DNA from: Bolinopsis microptera
Lineage: Eukaryota; Ctenophora; Tentaculata; Lobata; Bolinopsidae
NCBI RefSeq assembly: GCF_026151205.1
Contig: NC_087075.1
Location: forward strand, 6,714,858 to 6,778,857
Reading direction: 5' to 3'
DNA: 64,000 bases
The translations under genes were made by a program, and so were the position numbers. The notes under the pieces are model-generated. The model saw only the letters and a program-made list of their open reading frames with translations, searched no databases and had not been told where the DNA came from. This document shows, piece after piece, positions 1 through 52,658 of the stretch (position 1 is its first letter; every line of letters begins with the position of its first letter).

Positions 1-1714
1 CCGTGGGGGTCGCAACGTGATACAAGGGGTTCATGATAAAATAGACTTGCTCGGTTTTATAAAACTTTTGTACCATTGTTTTCTAGAGACTGTGAGAATT
101 TTCATTGTACCAAATTTGTCATACTTTTTTGGAATGATCAGTGAGTTTCGCTTATACACTATATATAATAGGTGCCTGGTGCCATATTATATGGTGCGCG
201 GCTTTAGCAAGCAAAATTAGGTGTAAAAGTCGCGTAATTTGACGAAATTTGTTGATTTTTGTCGTATTATTCGGTTCCTGAACATGAATTATGCTGAAAA
301 TTTGTCAGAATCCTATCTATTAATCATACTTAAACTACCGAACCTAAATTAGTTGGGATAATTTGGCCTTGATTTTAACGGGTGCTACTCGTAAAATATT
401 TGACATACGTTGCATGCCACTTTTCGCGCGCGAAGCGCGCGCCGCCGAAGTGTATCAATAAAATATCTGTTCCAACGAGTCCAACTCGGCGCGCGTCCTG
501 GTAGGTTGTAAACCTACAACCTTGATTAAGAGGTCTAAAAATGACAAAATAGGTATAAATTCGTTGATAACTCAAATTCTGACCATCGAAATTGCTCAAA
601 CTAATTTAGGTTCAGTAGAACATATGTGTTTACGTAAGCTGACCAAATTTCAACAAAATTGTTATATGGGAAGTATTGTAACTTTTTGATTGTTTCCGAA
701 ATAATGTGCTGGCCGAACTACAAGCTTAAAAACCATTCGATGGTCAGCGCGCGCGTCTTACGGACGATAGCGCACGGCCTACTGTACTCGAAAGCATTCA
801 TGATCAGTATTTAATTTAATTGTTAATTACCTTATATTTTATTTTTAACGTACATTAAAATGAACACTAGGGCCCCCAGCGTCCACTTAATGTCCATTCA
901 AATAAAGTCTGATAAGATAAATGACAAATGTAGACGCGTATCATCTGTCAAATATGTCAACAGATATTCAATATCTTAAAAGAATTAAAAAACTGTTTGC
1001 AAAACATTACAAAAGCTTTGTATAGATGTCTCAGTTTTACAGTAATCTTATCAAAAAGACTCACGATAAAGTATATTTTTCATAATGCAATAATAACGTA
1101 TATAATTATATGATTATGATATAAAATACCCTACATTCAAACAAAATTAAATTTATCAAAAATATTTTACTGAATAACTTAAACAGATTGGAAAACAAAA
1201 TAAACCTTATATTAAGATGAAATCAGCGTATAATATTGATAATATCAAATTTAAAAGCACCGGGTAAAAAATAAATTCACTCCTTAAAGTATTACGTACT
1301 GCTTTAGCTTGTAGCTAAACCATGAACAAGTATAGTGAAACTGTAAGGACACGTGAGCCCCAGATAATAATAGCCGTAGCGGTCTTTAGTGGCAAATGGG
1401 ATGGAAAATTATTTTAAATGTGTCTTAAAGTTACGTTCTATTTTTCAAAGACCAGTGATGAGTGATTAGATTATTATGTTATAGGAGGCTGAAATAAAAA
1501 TGGCGAAGAGTAAATAAATTGAAACTGTCAACTGCTTATATAGGATATCAAACCCTTCTTAAAATTACGATAAGGTGACATAATTATACATCTTCCGACA
1601 TTGCTCGAATGAGCAAATGTCCTGGCAGATAGCAACAATTATTTAAAACACTGAACCTGCAATTCTTATAAAAGCTCCAGCTGCAATCTGATACATCGTC
1701 ATTAAATTATCAAC
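1..1714. other. no gene seen; downstream flank of BLTP3-like gene
   Basis: AT-rich DNA with two GC-rich patches. The one at 370-530 is a copy of a dispersed repeat (see 377-525). The other, 745-785, has alternating CG runs. Short open frames here look like chance. Confidence 0.6.
377..525 (+). repeat. dispersed GC-rich repeat, copy 1 of 3
   Basis: Shares AACGGGTG(C/A)TACTCGT, TCCAACTCGGCGCGCG and a terminal palindrome GTAGGTTGTAAACCTAC with 42955-43055 (minus strand) and with a diverged copy at 59367-59460. A hairpin-ended short interspersed or MITE-like element is my inference. Confidence 0.6.
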
Positions 1715-41874
<40,160 letters not shown>

Positions 41875-42950
41875 AATATAGTATTATCTGGATCAAGATT
41901 TCCTCATTTTAGATGGACATGTCCCCACACTCCTCCTAAGGTTGTAATTTATAATTCAACACATTTTTTCAGTACACTTACAATGTAATGCTTTGCTGAA
42001 GTATGCCCCTCTAATATTATAAATATTTTTAAAGTTATGATAACCCATTTAATTAAAATTAATTTATGTCAATCAAATGGACTTAATAACAAAATCATGG
42101 CATATAAAAAGCCCAGTGGAATGAAGATTAACAAAGCGCTTCTTTGAGCATAAGGTGTTTTAATTAGAAGTGCTGAAAGTATTAAATGTATTGTATGATG
42201 CACAGGCAAAATCCGAGGGCAAGTATTTAATGGGTTTATGGATATCAAAGCATGATTAGGATATTGGCTCTTTGAGACCAGTTGCTGCATAAAGGCAGAG
42301 TGGATTCGGTTAAATAAGCTTTGTGGCAGTGAACGTTTTATTTTAACAGAACCACAACCAAGACAGGGATGAGCAAAAACTACTTTAATTTGATTCTAAA
42401 GTTTTTACAAACGTTGGTTAAAGTATGTTGAAACTTCCTAACATTTTGAGTAAAACTACAATGCAATGAGGTCCTTTTTTGTTATTATCATAAGATATCT
42501 CAACCGCCAAATAAATATCAAATGTGTCCAGTATGGCGCAAATGCATAATTTGATAATTTCTCGACGTCGTCGTTGGGGTAAGAGTTACCCTAACCAACT
42601 GCATGCCCCTACGATCACGTCACCGTTGGTGAGCAAGCATTTGTTTGTTGTTAAGTTGCGTTGAAAGGTAACATTACTTGATTAATTCAATCATTCGAAT
42701 TTGAACAACGATGAGCTATGATATACCGTTCATCTTAAATTAATGGATCAATTTTATTATTATGATTATTATGATTAGATTTTATAAACGAACTTGGCAC
42801 ACGAAAGATCATAATGCGGAAGTTGGCTGGTTCTTTTATAATAAATGCGACACTACGATTTACAGAATGCTTGATAAAGAATAAAACAAATAAATGTTAT
42901 CAGACTATACATGCAATGTATTCTGTGTAAAATTATATTTATCCCGGTTA
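41875..42950. other. no gene seen; 5' flank of BLTP3-like gene
   Basis: Should contain the promoter on the minus strand; no core motif stands out. A short stretch near 42418-42460 (AAAGTATGTTGAAACTTCCT) resembles one near 61058 (AAAGTATGTGCAACTTCCTA), a dispersed repeat. Confidence 0.5.
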
Positions 42951-42954
42951 TTGT

Positions 42955-43055
42955 AGGTTTATAACCTACCAGAACGCGCGCCGAGTTGGACTCTTCGATG
43001 GAACAAATAATTTATAACGAGTATCACCCGTTAACCCAGTTACTGCGACAAGTAA
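42955..43055 (-). repeat. dispersed GC-rich repeat, copy 2 of 3
   Basis: Reverse complement reads AACGGGTGATACTCGT, then GAGTCCAACTCGGCGCGCG and TGGTAGGTTATAAACCTACA, matching copy 1. It lies less than 100 bases upstream of the truncated LINE copy at 43138. Confidence 0.6.
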
Positions 43056-43137
43056 AAATGCTCTTATTAGGAATTTTCCCTACAACCATGCAGCTCATAA
43101 ACAATACTCCAATCCGGATTTTACACTATACATGCAG

Positions 43138-43962
43138 CATTTTGATTGATTTTGCACATGACTGACATGTTTTAACTGGAGAAAGGGTTCGCACAGTGGT
43201 AGTTTTATAAACCACTTTTAATTTATTGACCGATTATACCTAGTGGTAGTTTTATAGACCACATTTAATTTATTTACTTATTATACTTAGTATTTATTTT
43301 TGGTGACTGTATCACCCAGTTTTAACATTTGATAATTGTACAGTTTAATTGACGACACATTGACTGAATGTTATTTTATATTCTAATTTATATTCTAGAT
43401 ATTTTATTTATTTTTCAACAGACGACAACTTCCTGTTTTTTCTTCTATATTAGTTATTCATATCTCTTTTACAGACTTTTTTACAAGGACATTGACAGAT
43501 GATACTCACATTAGGCATTCATTATTGCATCTAAATTATTTCACTTGCATTAGGTTTAGAAATTTATTCTCTGGTTAACAGATTTCAAATGTTTAATTAA
43601 TTTTTAGTATGACAGTAAGGTATATAAGAAGTTACTTAATTTTGCTTGGGCTATTATATTGACTATTGAGGTTTAATGATGATATGGAATTTGAATTCTA
43701 TATAAATTTACACTATGTGGTTGGGGCATTTTGCATAGTAAATATGGTTACTACTCCTACATATCATATTATTTGATTGTTATTCGATTTCTGATTATTT
43801 TTCTAGGAATATGATTATTATATCTCAATTTGGCTTTAGGTAGGGTGCCCCGCTAAAAGAACTGGATTCTTCCAGGAAGCATCCCGTGCACAGACCTTGG
43901 TCTACATATATATTAAATTATTAACCATTCATTCTGTATGTGCACGAAAATTTATTTCAATC
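43138..43962 (+). mobile_element. LINE 3' UTR, 5'-truncated copy
   Basis: Matches, in opposite orientation, the non-coding tail of the LINE at 52659-53504 over its whole length (for example GCACATGACTGACATGTTTT, GTGCCCCGCTAAAAGAA, TGTGCACGAAAATTTATTTC). No coding sequence is left. Confidence 0.88.
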
Positions 43963-44103
43963 AAAAGCATGAGTAACTGGTGAATATATGAGCCTTCGGT
44001 AAAAACAGATTCGGAAAAGTCAATATGCGGCACTCTGGTCCTTGGTATTGTTGTATCACATGGTGACCCCCACGGTCGCTTCACTATAGTGTAGAGTTTC
44101 GAC

Positions 44104-44153
44104 GATACAGGGGAGCCGCGCACTCGTGCGCGGCGGGTCATACAACGTATGAC
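44104..44153 (+). repeat. multi-hairpin repeat, copy 1 of 3
   Basis: GATACAGGGGA, then hairpin GCCGCGCAC-TC-GTGCGCGGC, then hairpin GTCATAC-AAC-GTATGAC. Preceded by TGTTGTATCAC, GGTGACCCCCAC and CACTATAGTG, a block that recurs alone at 44675-44722. Confidence 0.8.
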
Positions 44154-44428
44154 AATGGTATTGTTGTTGGTATATTGTCCATTATCTGCGTTCTGCTTTC
44201 ATAGTTTCAACAATAGTGAGTTCTAAATATACAGCTTTAAACCGACTATGTATATATAAATGAAATACCTGACAATCCGCACTCCTACAACTCAAAATTA
44301 AGCATAAATAACTCATAATATAGTATGATGTATGATTCTTAAAAACTTTACCCCCACAGTCGTATCACTGCACTATGTTGATGTTATGTCATAATTTTTT
44401 AACTTTTACTTTACTATATCGTTCTTAC

Positions 44429-44479
44429 GATACAGGGGAGCCGCGCACTCGTGCGCGGTGGGTCATACAACGTATGACA
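44429..44479 (+). repeat. multi-hairpin repeat, copy 2 of 3
   Basis: Same as copy 1 with one G-to-T change in the second arm of the first hairpin (GTGCGCGGT). Confidence 0.8.
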
Positions 44480-46150
44480 AGTGATCACCGCGTGTGTTTT
44501 TATTAATGTGCGGTGCACCTTCACCTAACCTTACTGATGCAGCCAAACAACGCGCCGCTATATTTCTATAATATGCGATATGTTTTGATTGTTATTATTA
44601 AGTACCAACATTAAAATTTGTTTTCCTAAAACTTGTTTTCACAAAACTTGTTTTGATCCTATAAACAATATTTGATGTTGTATCACGCGGTGACCCCCAC
44701 TGCCGCTTCACTATAGTGGGTGTCATCCGAATTGCGAGATTCGCGAGAAATCTCAGGTGCAACTGTACGAGAAGAACTCGCGTGCGCGAGATGATAGATT
44801 CAATACTTAATTGTTACCGCGTGTACGGTAGAGTCACATTTAGAAGGTTCTAGACTATTTGACGTTGTATGTTGACTTCTTCGATGATGTGATCACAATT
44901 AACAGAAAAGCTTAACCCTCAACTATTCACAATTTTTGAACTTGCAACTCTCTCTCTATCTTATTCTTACTTGCTTACTTGGGGACCCCGGGCTTTGGTG
45001 TTTAGTGTCTGAACACGTAAGTCCCGGTATTGAATTTGAGACAGGAAAGCATTTTACAAATTAGAATTAGAATTAGAGTCAAATTTAAACAGCAATATAA
45101 TAGAAATAGTAAATAAATTAAAAATGCTTCGATCTGCTGTGCAGGACATCAAAATTAGTATTTTAATCAGAAAACATATTCCAAATTAAATCAGTAAAGC
45201 CATAATTTTAGTCACAATCAACAATATTTACAGAATGGACCACATATAATTAAAACTTGTACAATTGGTATCCTGGAGATGATAGATAACACAACTAAAA
45301 TTCATCTGCATCATAAATTAATGAAAATATACGGATGCCTCAGCGCTTCAAATGTCAAAGAACTAAATTTTGCAGTAGTTTTAAAGTAAATATTTGGTTC
45401 CATATCAGGTATCAACTATTAAAGGGCATGCTAACAGGAAAATATACTGATATCAGACTGTTTCCGGTTCAACAGCCAAATCTCTAGACGGGTACTCAGA
45501 TTACTAGTCGTTTGTGATAAAATAAAGTGTGGTATGTGGTAGATATTTATCTATATAGCATACTGTAAATCTAGATCTTTAAAACGAAGTAAGAGTTACC
45601 ACGTTAGTCTTTTATCTCTCAGTTAAGTCTAAAATTCTGCTAATAATTGACCTTTTTTACCGACACGTTCTTACCAAAACAATTTAAATATACCCAACTA
45701 CCATCTAGCTTACTCATAGAACACAACTCTGTATACTTTAAGTGGCCCTAACATTCAACCAAGGCAGAACATAGCTTAAGGACAAAACATCTGATACTCT
45801 TAACTTCAGACATCTTCTCTATAGCCTCTTTTCTAATAACAGAACAATCGTCAGGTAACATGGCAATTAGAATGTTATGGGAATGTGCAAAGTAAGAATT
45901 ATTTCCTAAAACAAATTTCCCTGTGAACTTTACCCGAAACGTGTTTCCTGACCAATGTTACTTCCTCAAACAAGCTAACTATACCATAAATAACTGAGCT
46001 TTTATACTTGAAATTCAAATGAAGCGGTAAGTAAATATTGATAATATAACTAACTAATTTCCTTAGTTTAGGAGCATCTCCTTACACACACAGTCATAGG
46101 TCCCAACCCAGCTTCTTCACGGTGTTTCTATCCAGGGGCTTGAATGTATG
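44480..46150. other. no gene seen; AT-rich
   Basis: Apart from the block at 44675-44722 (GTATCACGCGGTGACCCCCA) and a CG-rich patch to 44800 I see no open frame, RNA gene or tandem repeat. Confidence 0.5.
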
Positions 46151-46970
46151 TCCCTAGAGAAGACATAAATGTCTCGTTGACTTAACGGTTGTCCTGAGAA
46201 GATTTCCGATATCGTGGGTAAACGAGTTGGGGCCGGATTTCTCTCCATCAAATGCAATGAATAAGTGTCTGAATGGCAGCTCTACCCTGCGAAGGCAGCA
46301 AATACATCTTTGCAATTCCCGTCCAATATTCTTCTCCAAGAAGGCAGTCATTAAGGTAACGACCAGATGGCTGCGCTACAAGGGTCGTGTGTTCCTCAGT
46401 AACCTTCTGTCTAATCTTGTGTTGATCCAAGGCTAACGTACCTGGTTAGATAAACATTTTTACATCATTTACCTTTTTATATCAAGCAACTAAAAAAGTA
46501 ATGAGTTATCAAAATCTTATACCTAAAATCCCATTTAATCGATAGGCTTGGATATTCGACTCGAAATCCCATATTTATTTTAAAAGCGTTTAGTTGCCAA
46601 AAAAGAAAGATCTATGAAGTCAATAAAAAAAGCATTATACCTTTATCCTTTTTCCTGTCAAAGTAGAGCGACTCCACTGTCAGATTCCAAGGCTATTCTA
46701 ACGCATTCTCTTTAGATCGCTGCACAATTCCTCTCACCTTCTTTACTGTAAACTGCTTGTCAAACTCCATAAACTCGTTATATTTACAGGTAAGTCTAGC
46801 GCATACTTTGTTATTTACCCTGTGCACAGCTATCAAGGGTGCCAACCCGTCAAGATTGTCTATATTGTATCTTCTCTTCTTAGCAGAAGGGGTTCTAAAA
46901 GGAGTTCGAAGGAGTTCTTTTCGAGGTGGAGGTTCAGACGAGGGTTGAGGTTATGCTGGATGTTGAGGTT
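46150..46970 (-). pseudogene. degenerate transposon-derived ORF (family with LPFRHLF...SGP motif)
   Basis: Read on the minus strand, pieces of one protein appear in order but in shifting frames: KRRYNIDNLDGLAPLI and EFMEFDKQFTVKKV (46880-46690), LTVESLYFDRKKDKG (about 46680-46640), VTEEHTTLVAQPSGRYLND (46420-46350), then after a frame change ELPFRHLFIAFDGEKSGPNS (46300-46215). In intact invertebrate relatives these blocks flank a CDGT...NTG motif, which is missing here. Likely a dead member of a repetitive transposase-like family common in cnidarians and arthropods; assigned from memory. Confidence 0.5.
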
Positions 46971-47439
46971 CTGCTGTAGGTTCAAATGGGAATACTTTTA
47001 TGAAGTTAGATCCAGGAAACAATCATCGGATTTCTACAGTCTCCTGAAATATGTTATGTCACATTAGATGATACGGAAAGACACTGTAACGGGCAATCTA
47101 TGATTTGTTCAAGCATACCCAAAAGGATTTCTTTCATAATAGTAGCTTATTAAAAACACAACATTAAGATTTATTTTAAAATCAACCTAAAACCACATGG
47201 CTCAGCAACAATTTCACCAAGTGCAGATCGATCAACATAGCATGTGATGATGTGACAAGTCGCCCCACGAAAAACCTCACCGAACCTCCACGCGGTGTTG
47301 GGTGGGTGGCTCGAACGGGAGGTGCATGGGTGTTTCTAACCTATGCATAGGAAGGGACTAGCCATCTCTACAACAAAGGAAAGGCTCTAATAGCCTCTAC
47401 TAACCTCAGAACCGCAGCATAACCGCTTTTACCACAGGC

Positions 47440-48200
47440 AAATAACACCTTCCGCAGGAAACTAACAGGCTCACAAGCTCCCACATGACGTGTAACCCCG
47501 GCCCAGCATTTGGTTTTGGATCGGACACTCAAAACAACGATAGAGGAGCGGTCTACACGCTCACAGGCTACTACGTCTCGTGTAACCCCAGGATTTAACA
47601 CGCTCACAGGCTACCACGTCTCGTGTAACCCTAGGATTTAACACGCTTACAGGCTACCACGTCTCATGTAACACTAGGACTCTAACACTTGACAGACTCT
47701 AACACGCTCACAGGCTTCCACGTCTCGTGTACCCTAGGATTCGGTTTTGGATCGGACACTCAAAACAACGATAGAGGAGCGGTCTACACGCTCACAGGCT
47801 ACCATGTCTCGTGTAACCCCAGGATTTAACACGCTCACAGGCTACCACGTCTCGTGTAACTCTAGGACTCTAACACTTAACAGACTCTAACACGCTCACA
47901 GGCTTCCACGTCTCGTGTACCCTAGGATTCGGTTTTGGATCGGATACTCAAAACAACGATAGAGGAGCGGTCTACACGCTCACAGGCTACCATGTCTCGT
48001 GTAACCCCAGGATTTAGCACGCTCACAGGCTACCACGTCTCGTGTAACTCTAGGACTCTAACACTTAACAGAATCTAACACGCTCACAGGCTTCCACGTC
48101 TCGTGTACCCTAGGATTTGACTCGCTCACAGGCTTCCAAGTCTTGTGTAACTCCAGGATTTAGTTTAGATTTGTCACTCAAAAATCGAAAGAGGAGCGGT
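47440..48200. repeat. higher-order tandem repeat, period about 188 bp
   Basis: Subunits of about 40 bases (ACACGCTCACAGGCTACCAC, GTCTCGTGTAAC(C/T)C) grouped into a unit that starts GGTTTTGGATCGGACACTC at 47512, 47742, 47930 and, decayed, 48160. Divergent non-repeat GC-richer DNA flanks it on both sides (47240-47350, 48230-48340). Confidence 0.85.
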
Positions 48201-48374
48201 CTACAGTGACGTTACATGAGCATTGCATACTCCTACGAGTTGCACGTAGCAGGCCATGACCTCCCCTGGAAGTCCCTGTCTCTCTGTCGTTAACCCGGCG
48301 GGGTTGCACCAAGGGCGGTGGTAACAAAACTTCAAGACTCTCGGAGTCTGTTGTCGATATCTATGTTTAATATA

Positions 48375-51085
48375 GGGGGGGGGGGGTTGACATGTCTCCG
48401 ATGTCTTTTGTCTTTTTTGAAAAGATAGGGTGCAGAGACATGTCCTGGAGACATTGGAGACATTGGAGACAAAGCTTTTGGAGACATTGGAGACACTGGA
48501 GACTTAGATGTATGATTGGAAAAGGAGGAGGATCTAGGAGGAGGATGACCCAGGAGGAGGACTCAGGAGGAGAAGGAGGAGGATGAGGACTCAGGAGGAG
48601 GACTGAGGAAGAGGACTGAGGAGGACTGAGAAGGAGGAGGACTGAGGAGTACTGAGGAGGATGGCTGAGGAGGATGACTGAGGAGGAGGACCTAGGAGGA
48701 GGAGGACCCAGGAGCAGGAGGACCGAGGAGGAGGACTCAGGAAGAGGACTCAGGAAGAGGACTGAGGAGGAAAGAAAATGAGGAGGACTGAGGAGTACTG
48801 AGGAGGATGGCTGAGGAGGATGACTGAGGAAGATGACTGAGAGGGATGAGGAGGAGAAGGACTGAGGAGAAGGAGAAGGAGGAGGACCTAGGAGGATGAG
48901 GACCCAGGAGGAGGACTCAGGAGGAAGAGGAGGAGGAGGACTCAGGAGGACTGAGGAGAACGGAGGAGGAGGACTGAATAGGAGGAGGAGGGGGACTGGG
49001 GGCAGAACTGAGGATGAAGAAGACTGACGAGAAGGATGAGGAGGAGGACTGAGGAGGAGGTCTGAGGACTGAGGAGGATGAAGAGGAGGAAGACCCAGGA
49101 GGAGGAGGACTGAGGAGGACTGAGGAGGAGGATGAGGAGGATGGCTAAGGAGGATGGCCGAGGAGGATGACTGAGAGGGAGGAGGAGGACCTAGGAGGAG
49201 GAAGACCCAGAAGGAGGACTCAGGAGGAGGACTCAGGAGGAGGACTCAGGAGGAGAAGGAGGAGGATGAGGACTCAGGAGGAGGACTCAGGAAGAGGACT
49301 GAGAAGGAGGAGGACTGAGGAGTACTGAGGAGGATGGCTGAGGAGGATAGCTGAGGAGGATGGCTGTGGAGGATGGTTGAGGAGGATGGCTCAGGAGGAT
49401 GACTGAGGAGGAGGACCTAGGAGGAGGAGGAGGACCCAGGAGCAGGAGGACCGAGGAGGAGGACTCAGGAGGAGGAGGAGGACTCAGGAGGAGGACTCAG
49501 GAAGAGTACTGAGGAGGACAGAGAATGAGGAGGACTGAGGAGTACTGAGGAGGATGGCTGAGGAGGATGACTGAGGAAGATGACTGAGAGGGAGGAGGAG
49601 GAAGAAGGACTGAGGAGAAGGAGAAGGAGGAGGACTGAGGAGGATGAGGACCCAGGAGGAGGACTGAGGAGGAAGAGGAGGAGGAGGACTCAGGAGGACT
49701 GATAAGGAAGAGGACTGAGGAGAACGGAGGAGGAGTACTGAATAGGAGGAGGAGGAGGGGGACTGGGGGCAGGACTGAGGATGAAGAAGACTGACGAGAA
49801 GGATGAGGAGGACTGAGGAGGAGGACTGAGGACTGAGGAGGATGAAGAGGAGGAAGACCCAGGAGGAGGAGGACTGAGGAGGACTGAGGAGGAGGATGAG
49901 GACTAAGGAGGACTGAGGAGGATGGCTGAAGAGGATGGCCGAGGAGGATGACTGAGAGGGAGGAGGAGGAGGACCTAGGAGGAGGAAGACCCGGAAGGAG
50001 GACTCAGGAGGAGGAGGAGAACTCAGGAAGAGGACTGAGGAGGACTGAGGAGGAGGAGGAGGAGGATTGAATAGGAGGAGGAGGAGGAGGGGGACTGGGG
50101 AGGACTGAGGAGGAGGAGGACTGACGAGAAGGATGAGGAGGAGAACTGAGGACTAAGGAGGAAGAGGAGGAGGATGAAGAGGAGGAAGAGGACCCAGGAG
50201 GAGGAGGACTGAAGAGGAGGATGAGGATAAGGACTGAGGAAGAGGAGGAGGACTGAGGAGGATGACTGAGAGGGAGGAGGAGGAGGACTGAGGAGAAGGA
50301 CTGAGGAGGAGAAGGAGGAGGAGGACCCAGGAGGAGGACTCAGGAGGAGGAGGAGGAGGACTCAGGAGGAGGACTCAGGATAACTGAGGAGAAGGAGGAG
50401 TGAATATGAGGAGAAGGAGGGGGACTGGGGAGGACTGAGGAGGATGGCTGAGGAGGATGGCTGAGGAGGATGACTGAGGAGGATGACTGAGGAGGATGAC
50501 TGAGAGGAGGGGGAGGAGGAGGAGGAGAAGGACTGAGGAGGAGGAGGACCTAGGAGTAGGAGGACTCAGGAAGAGGACTCAGGAGGAGGAATGAGAAGGA
50601 GGAGGACTGAGGAGAACTGAATAGGAGGAGGAGGGGGACTGGGGGAGACTGAGGAGGAGGGGGACTTGGGGAGGACTGAGGAGGAGGACTGACGAGAAGG
50701 ATGAGGAGGAGGACTGAGGAGGAGGACTGATGATTGAGGAGGAAGAGGAGGAGGATGAAGAGGAAGAGGAGGACCCAGGAGGAGGACCCAGGAGGAGGAG
50801 GAGAATGACTGAGGAGGACTGGAAGGAGAAAGAGGAGGAGGAGTCTCCAAAAGCTGTGTCTCCAATGTCTCCAATGCCCCTAATATCCATTTTATGTCCC
50901 TAATGTTCCCAATGTCCCCAATGTCCCCAATGTCTCCAATGTCTCCAAAAGCTGTGTCTCTAATGTCCCCAATGTCTCCAATGTCTCCAAAAGCTGTGTC
51001 TCCAATGTCTCCAATGTCTTTGTCTTTTTCGAAAAGATAAGGTGCGGGAGACATTGGAGACATGTCACCCCCCCCCCCCCCCCCC
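48375..51085. mobile_element. G-tract-bounded foldback element C (2.7 kb), TSD AATATA
   Basis: 12 G then TTGACATGTCTCC at the left; GGAGACATGTCA then 18 C at the right; AATATA at 48369-48374 and 51086-51091. Inner inverted sequence includes GTCTTTTTxGAAAAGATA and many GGAGACATTGGAGACA copies. Between them is 2.3 kb of GGA-rich minisatellite. No transposase. Confidence 0.78.
48520..50845. repeat. GGA-rich minisatellite in element C
   Basis: GAGGAGGACTGAGGAGGATG-type units with segmental tandem duplication: a block with GGAGGATGGCTGAGGAGGAT, ACCCAGGAGCAGGAGGACCG and TGAATAGGAGGAGGAGG recurs at about 48650-49100 and 49320-49880 and in part near 50400. Minus-strand open frame of 213 codons is repeat. 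Confidence 0.92.
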
Positions 51086-51091
51086 AATATA

Positions 51092-52320
51092 TCTATGGTA
51101 TATAATTTGGGAGTCTCTCTCTCCAGCAGCAGGAGTTGGAGAATGGGGACGCGTTGTGAAAGCCACCGACCAATCAAAAGATTCACCAGATCATGACTGT
51201 AAATCACAAGGCTTCGACAAGGCTATAGTAAATAAAAGGTAATGCTTTAGACGATGATAGAAAGTCAAAATTTTGAAACAGTTGCTAGGGGACCCGTTGC
51301 GGTTGCTATGGAGTATGATGGGCAATGCAAATGGTGACGTAAAAACTTGAAAGAACACGGTGTTCTTTCAAGTTCTTAGAACACCTTTAAACCTTAGAAG
51401 TTAGAACTACCAATAACTTTTTACAGAGTGAAGTTTAGACAAATGGATAAAAAGTTATCCAAAAAAAACATCGGCCTCGCTATAATTCATATTTTTGTCG
51501 ACAAAATAATATGTAAATGTAATGTACGCGCACAGATTGAGATAGTGCTCACGAAAGTTACACTTTGTACAAATTTACTTCGAAAATTACGCGGGAATCC
51601 GCCCACGTGTGAGCCCCGCGACGGCCAACCGCACCCTAAGGTATGTGTGTAGAATAAGATAATGTATATAGATTGACATCCTATCGTAGTAATTAAGTAG
51701 TGACCTAATTGCGATCATCATGTGTACATCTTGTGATAACATAGTTTTTGGTTTTACTAAAAGCGTTGTTAGCTGATCAGATCGCAAATAACTTATCAAT
51801 AAAATTCACTTACATGGTAGATTGCAGAGTGCAGACCAAGAACTAGAACATGGACTGCATGTGCGAAGTCTTTTTTTTTCATTATGGTCAGATATCATAC
51901 CGATGAGTCAAGTGAGGGGATACTTCGACAATATCTTCCTCTCAGTCTCCATTATGGATACCGAACTTTAACCCTTATTCTCGGCTCATTATTAAGTTAT
52001 TACCGGGCCAAGAGTCAACACGTTACCTGAGTATTGAATTAAATAAGCGCATTGTACTGATTGTAACTCAAGTGATAACTTGTGATAACATACAATATAA
52101 ACCTTCAAATGCAAAAATTCAACCGTCTGCGACCTTGAAAATGACCTATAGTCAATTTAAATAGACACTTAAAGTCAAATAACTTGCCTGCATATACAGT
52201 TTAGAGAATACTGATGTTATCTTGTTACATATTACACTTGATTAGTCCTTGCTATGGAAAATTATAATTAAAAGCAACATTACTAATTGGGTTTAAAAAT
52301 ACCTAATTCAAATAAAATTT
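51092..52320. other. no gene seen
   Basis: Contains a near-perfect hairpin at 51344-51374 (AACTTGAAAGAACAC and complement around one base). Otherwise AT-rich with no recognisable frame. Confidence 0.5.
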
Positions 52321-52658
52321 AATACAAACTGAGCTCTTTGTTTTAATATCAATGTTCGAGGGCTTAAATGGTAAAGGTACGATCAAATGTTAATTCCACA
52401 CAAATGGTTTACTGTTATAATAAAGCAAATCGTCGAGTAAACACAGTGTGTAAACAAATATATGAGACATAGTAGAAACACTTAATAACTGGTTTCCTAG
52501 CAGCGATGTGATGTAGGTATAATAAGCCCTCACATTCTGTCGGGCCTATTATTATGGCAATTCGTCCGGGAGTGGTTAAACAATTTAAAGGGCAGGCATG
52601 AGGGGCCTTCACAAAAGTCACGTATTCAACGTCCCACTTGATGTTTAAATCTATAAAT

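Noticed and set aside
42533-42582. Possible first exon on the plus strand (MAQMHNLIISRRRRW then GTAAGA)
   Set aside because: No downstream exon or similarity found; chance ATG with a donor-like site.
50566-51207. 213-codon Ser/Pro-rich minus frame
   Set aside because: GGA minisatellite complement read through; no conserved domain.
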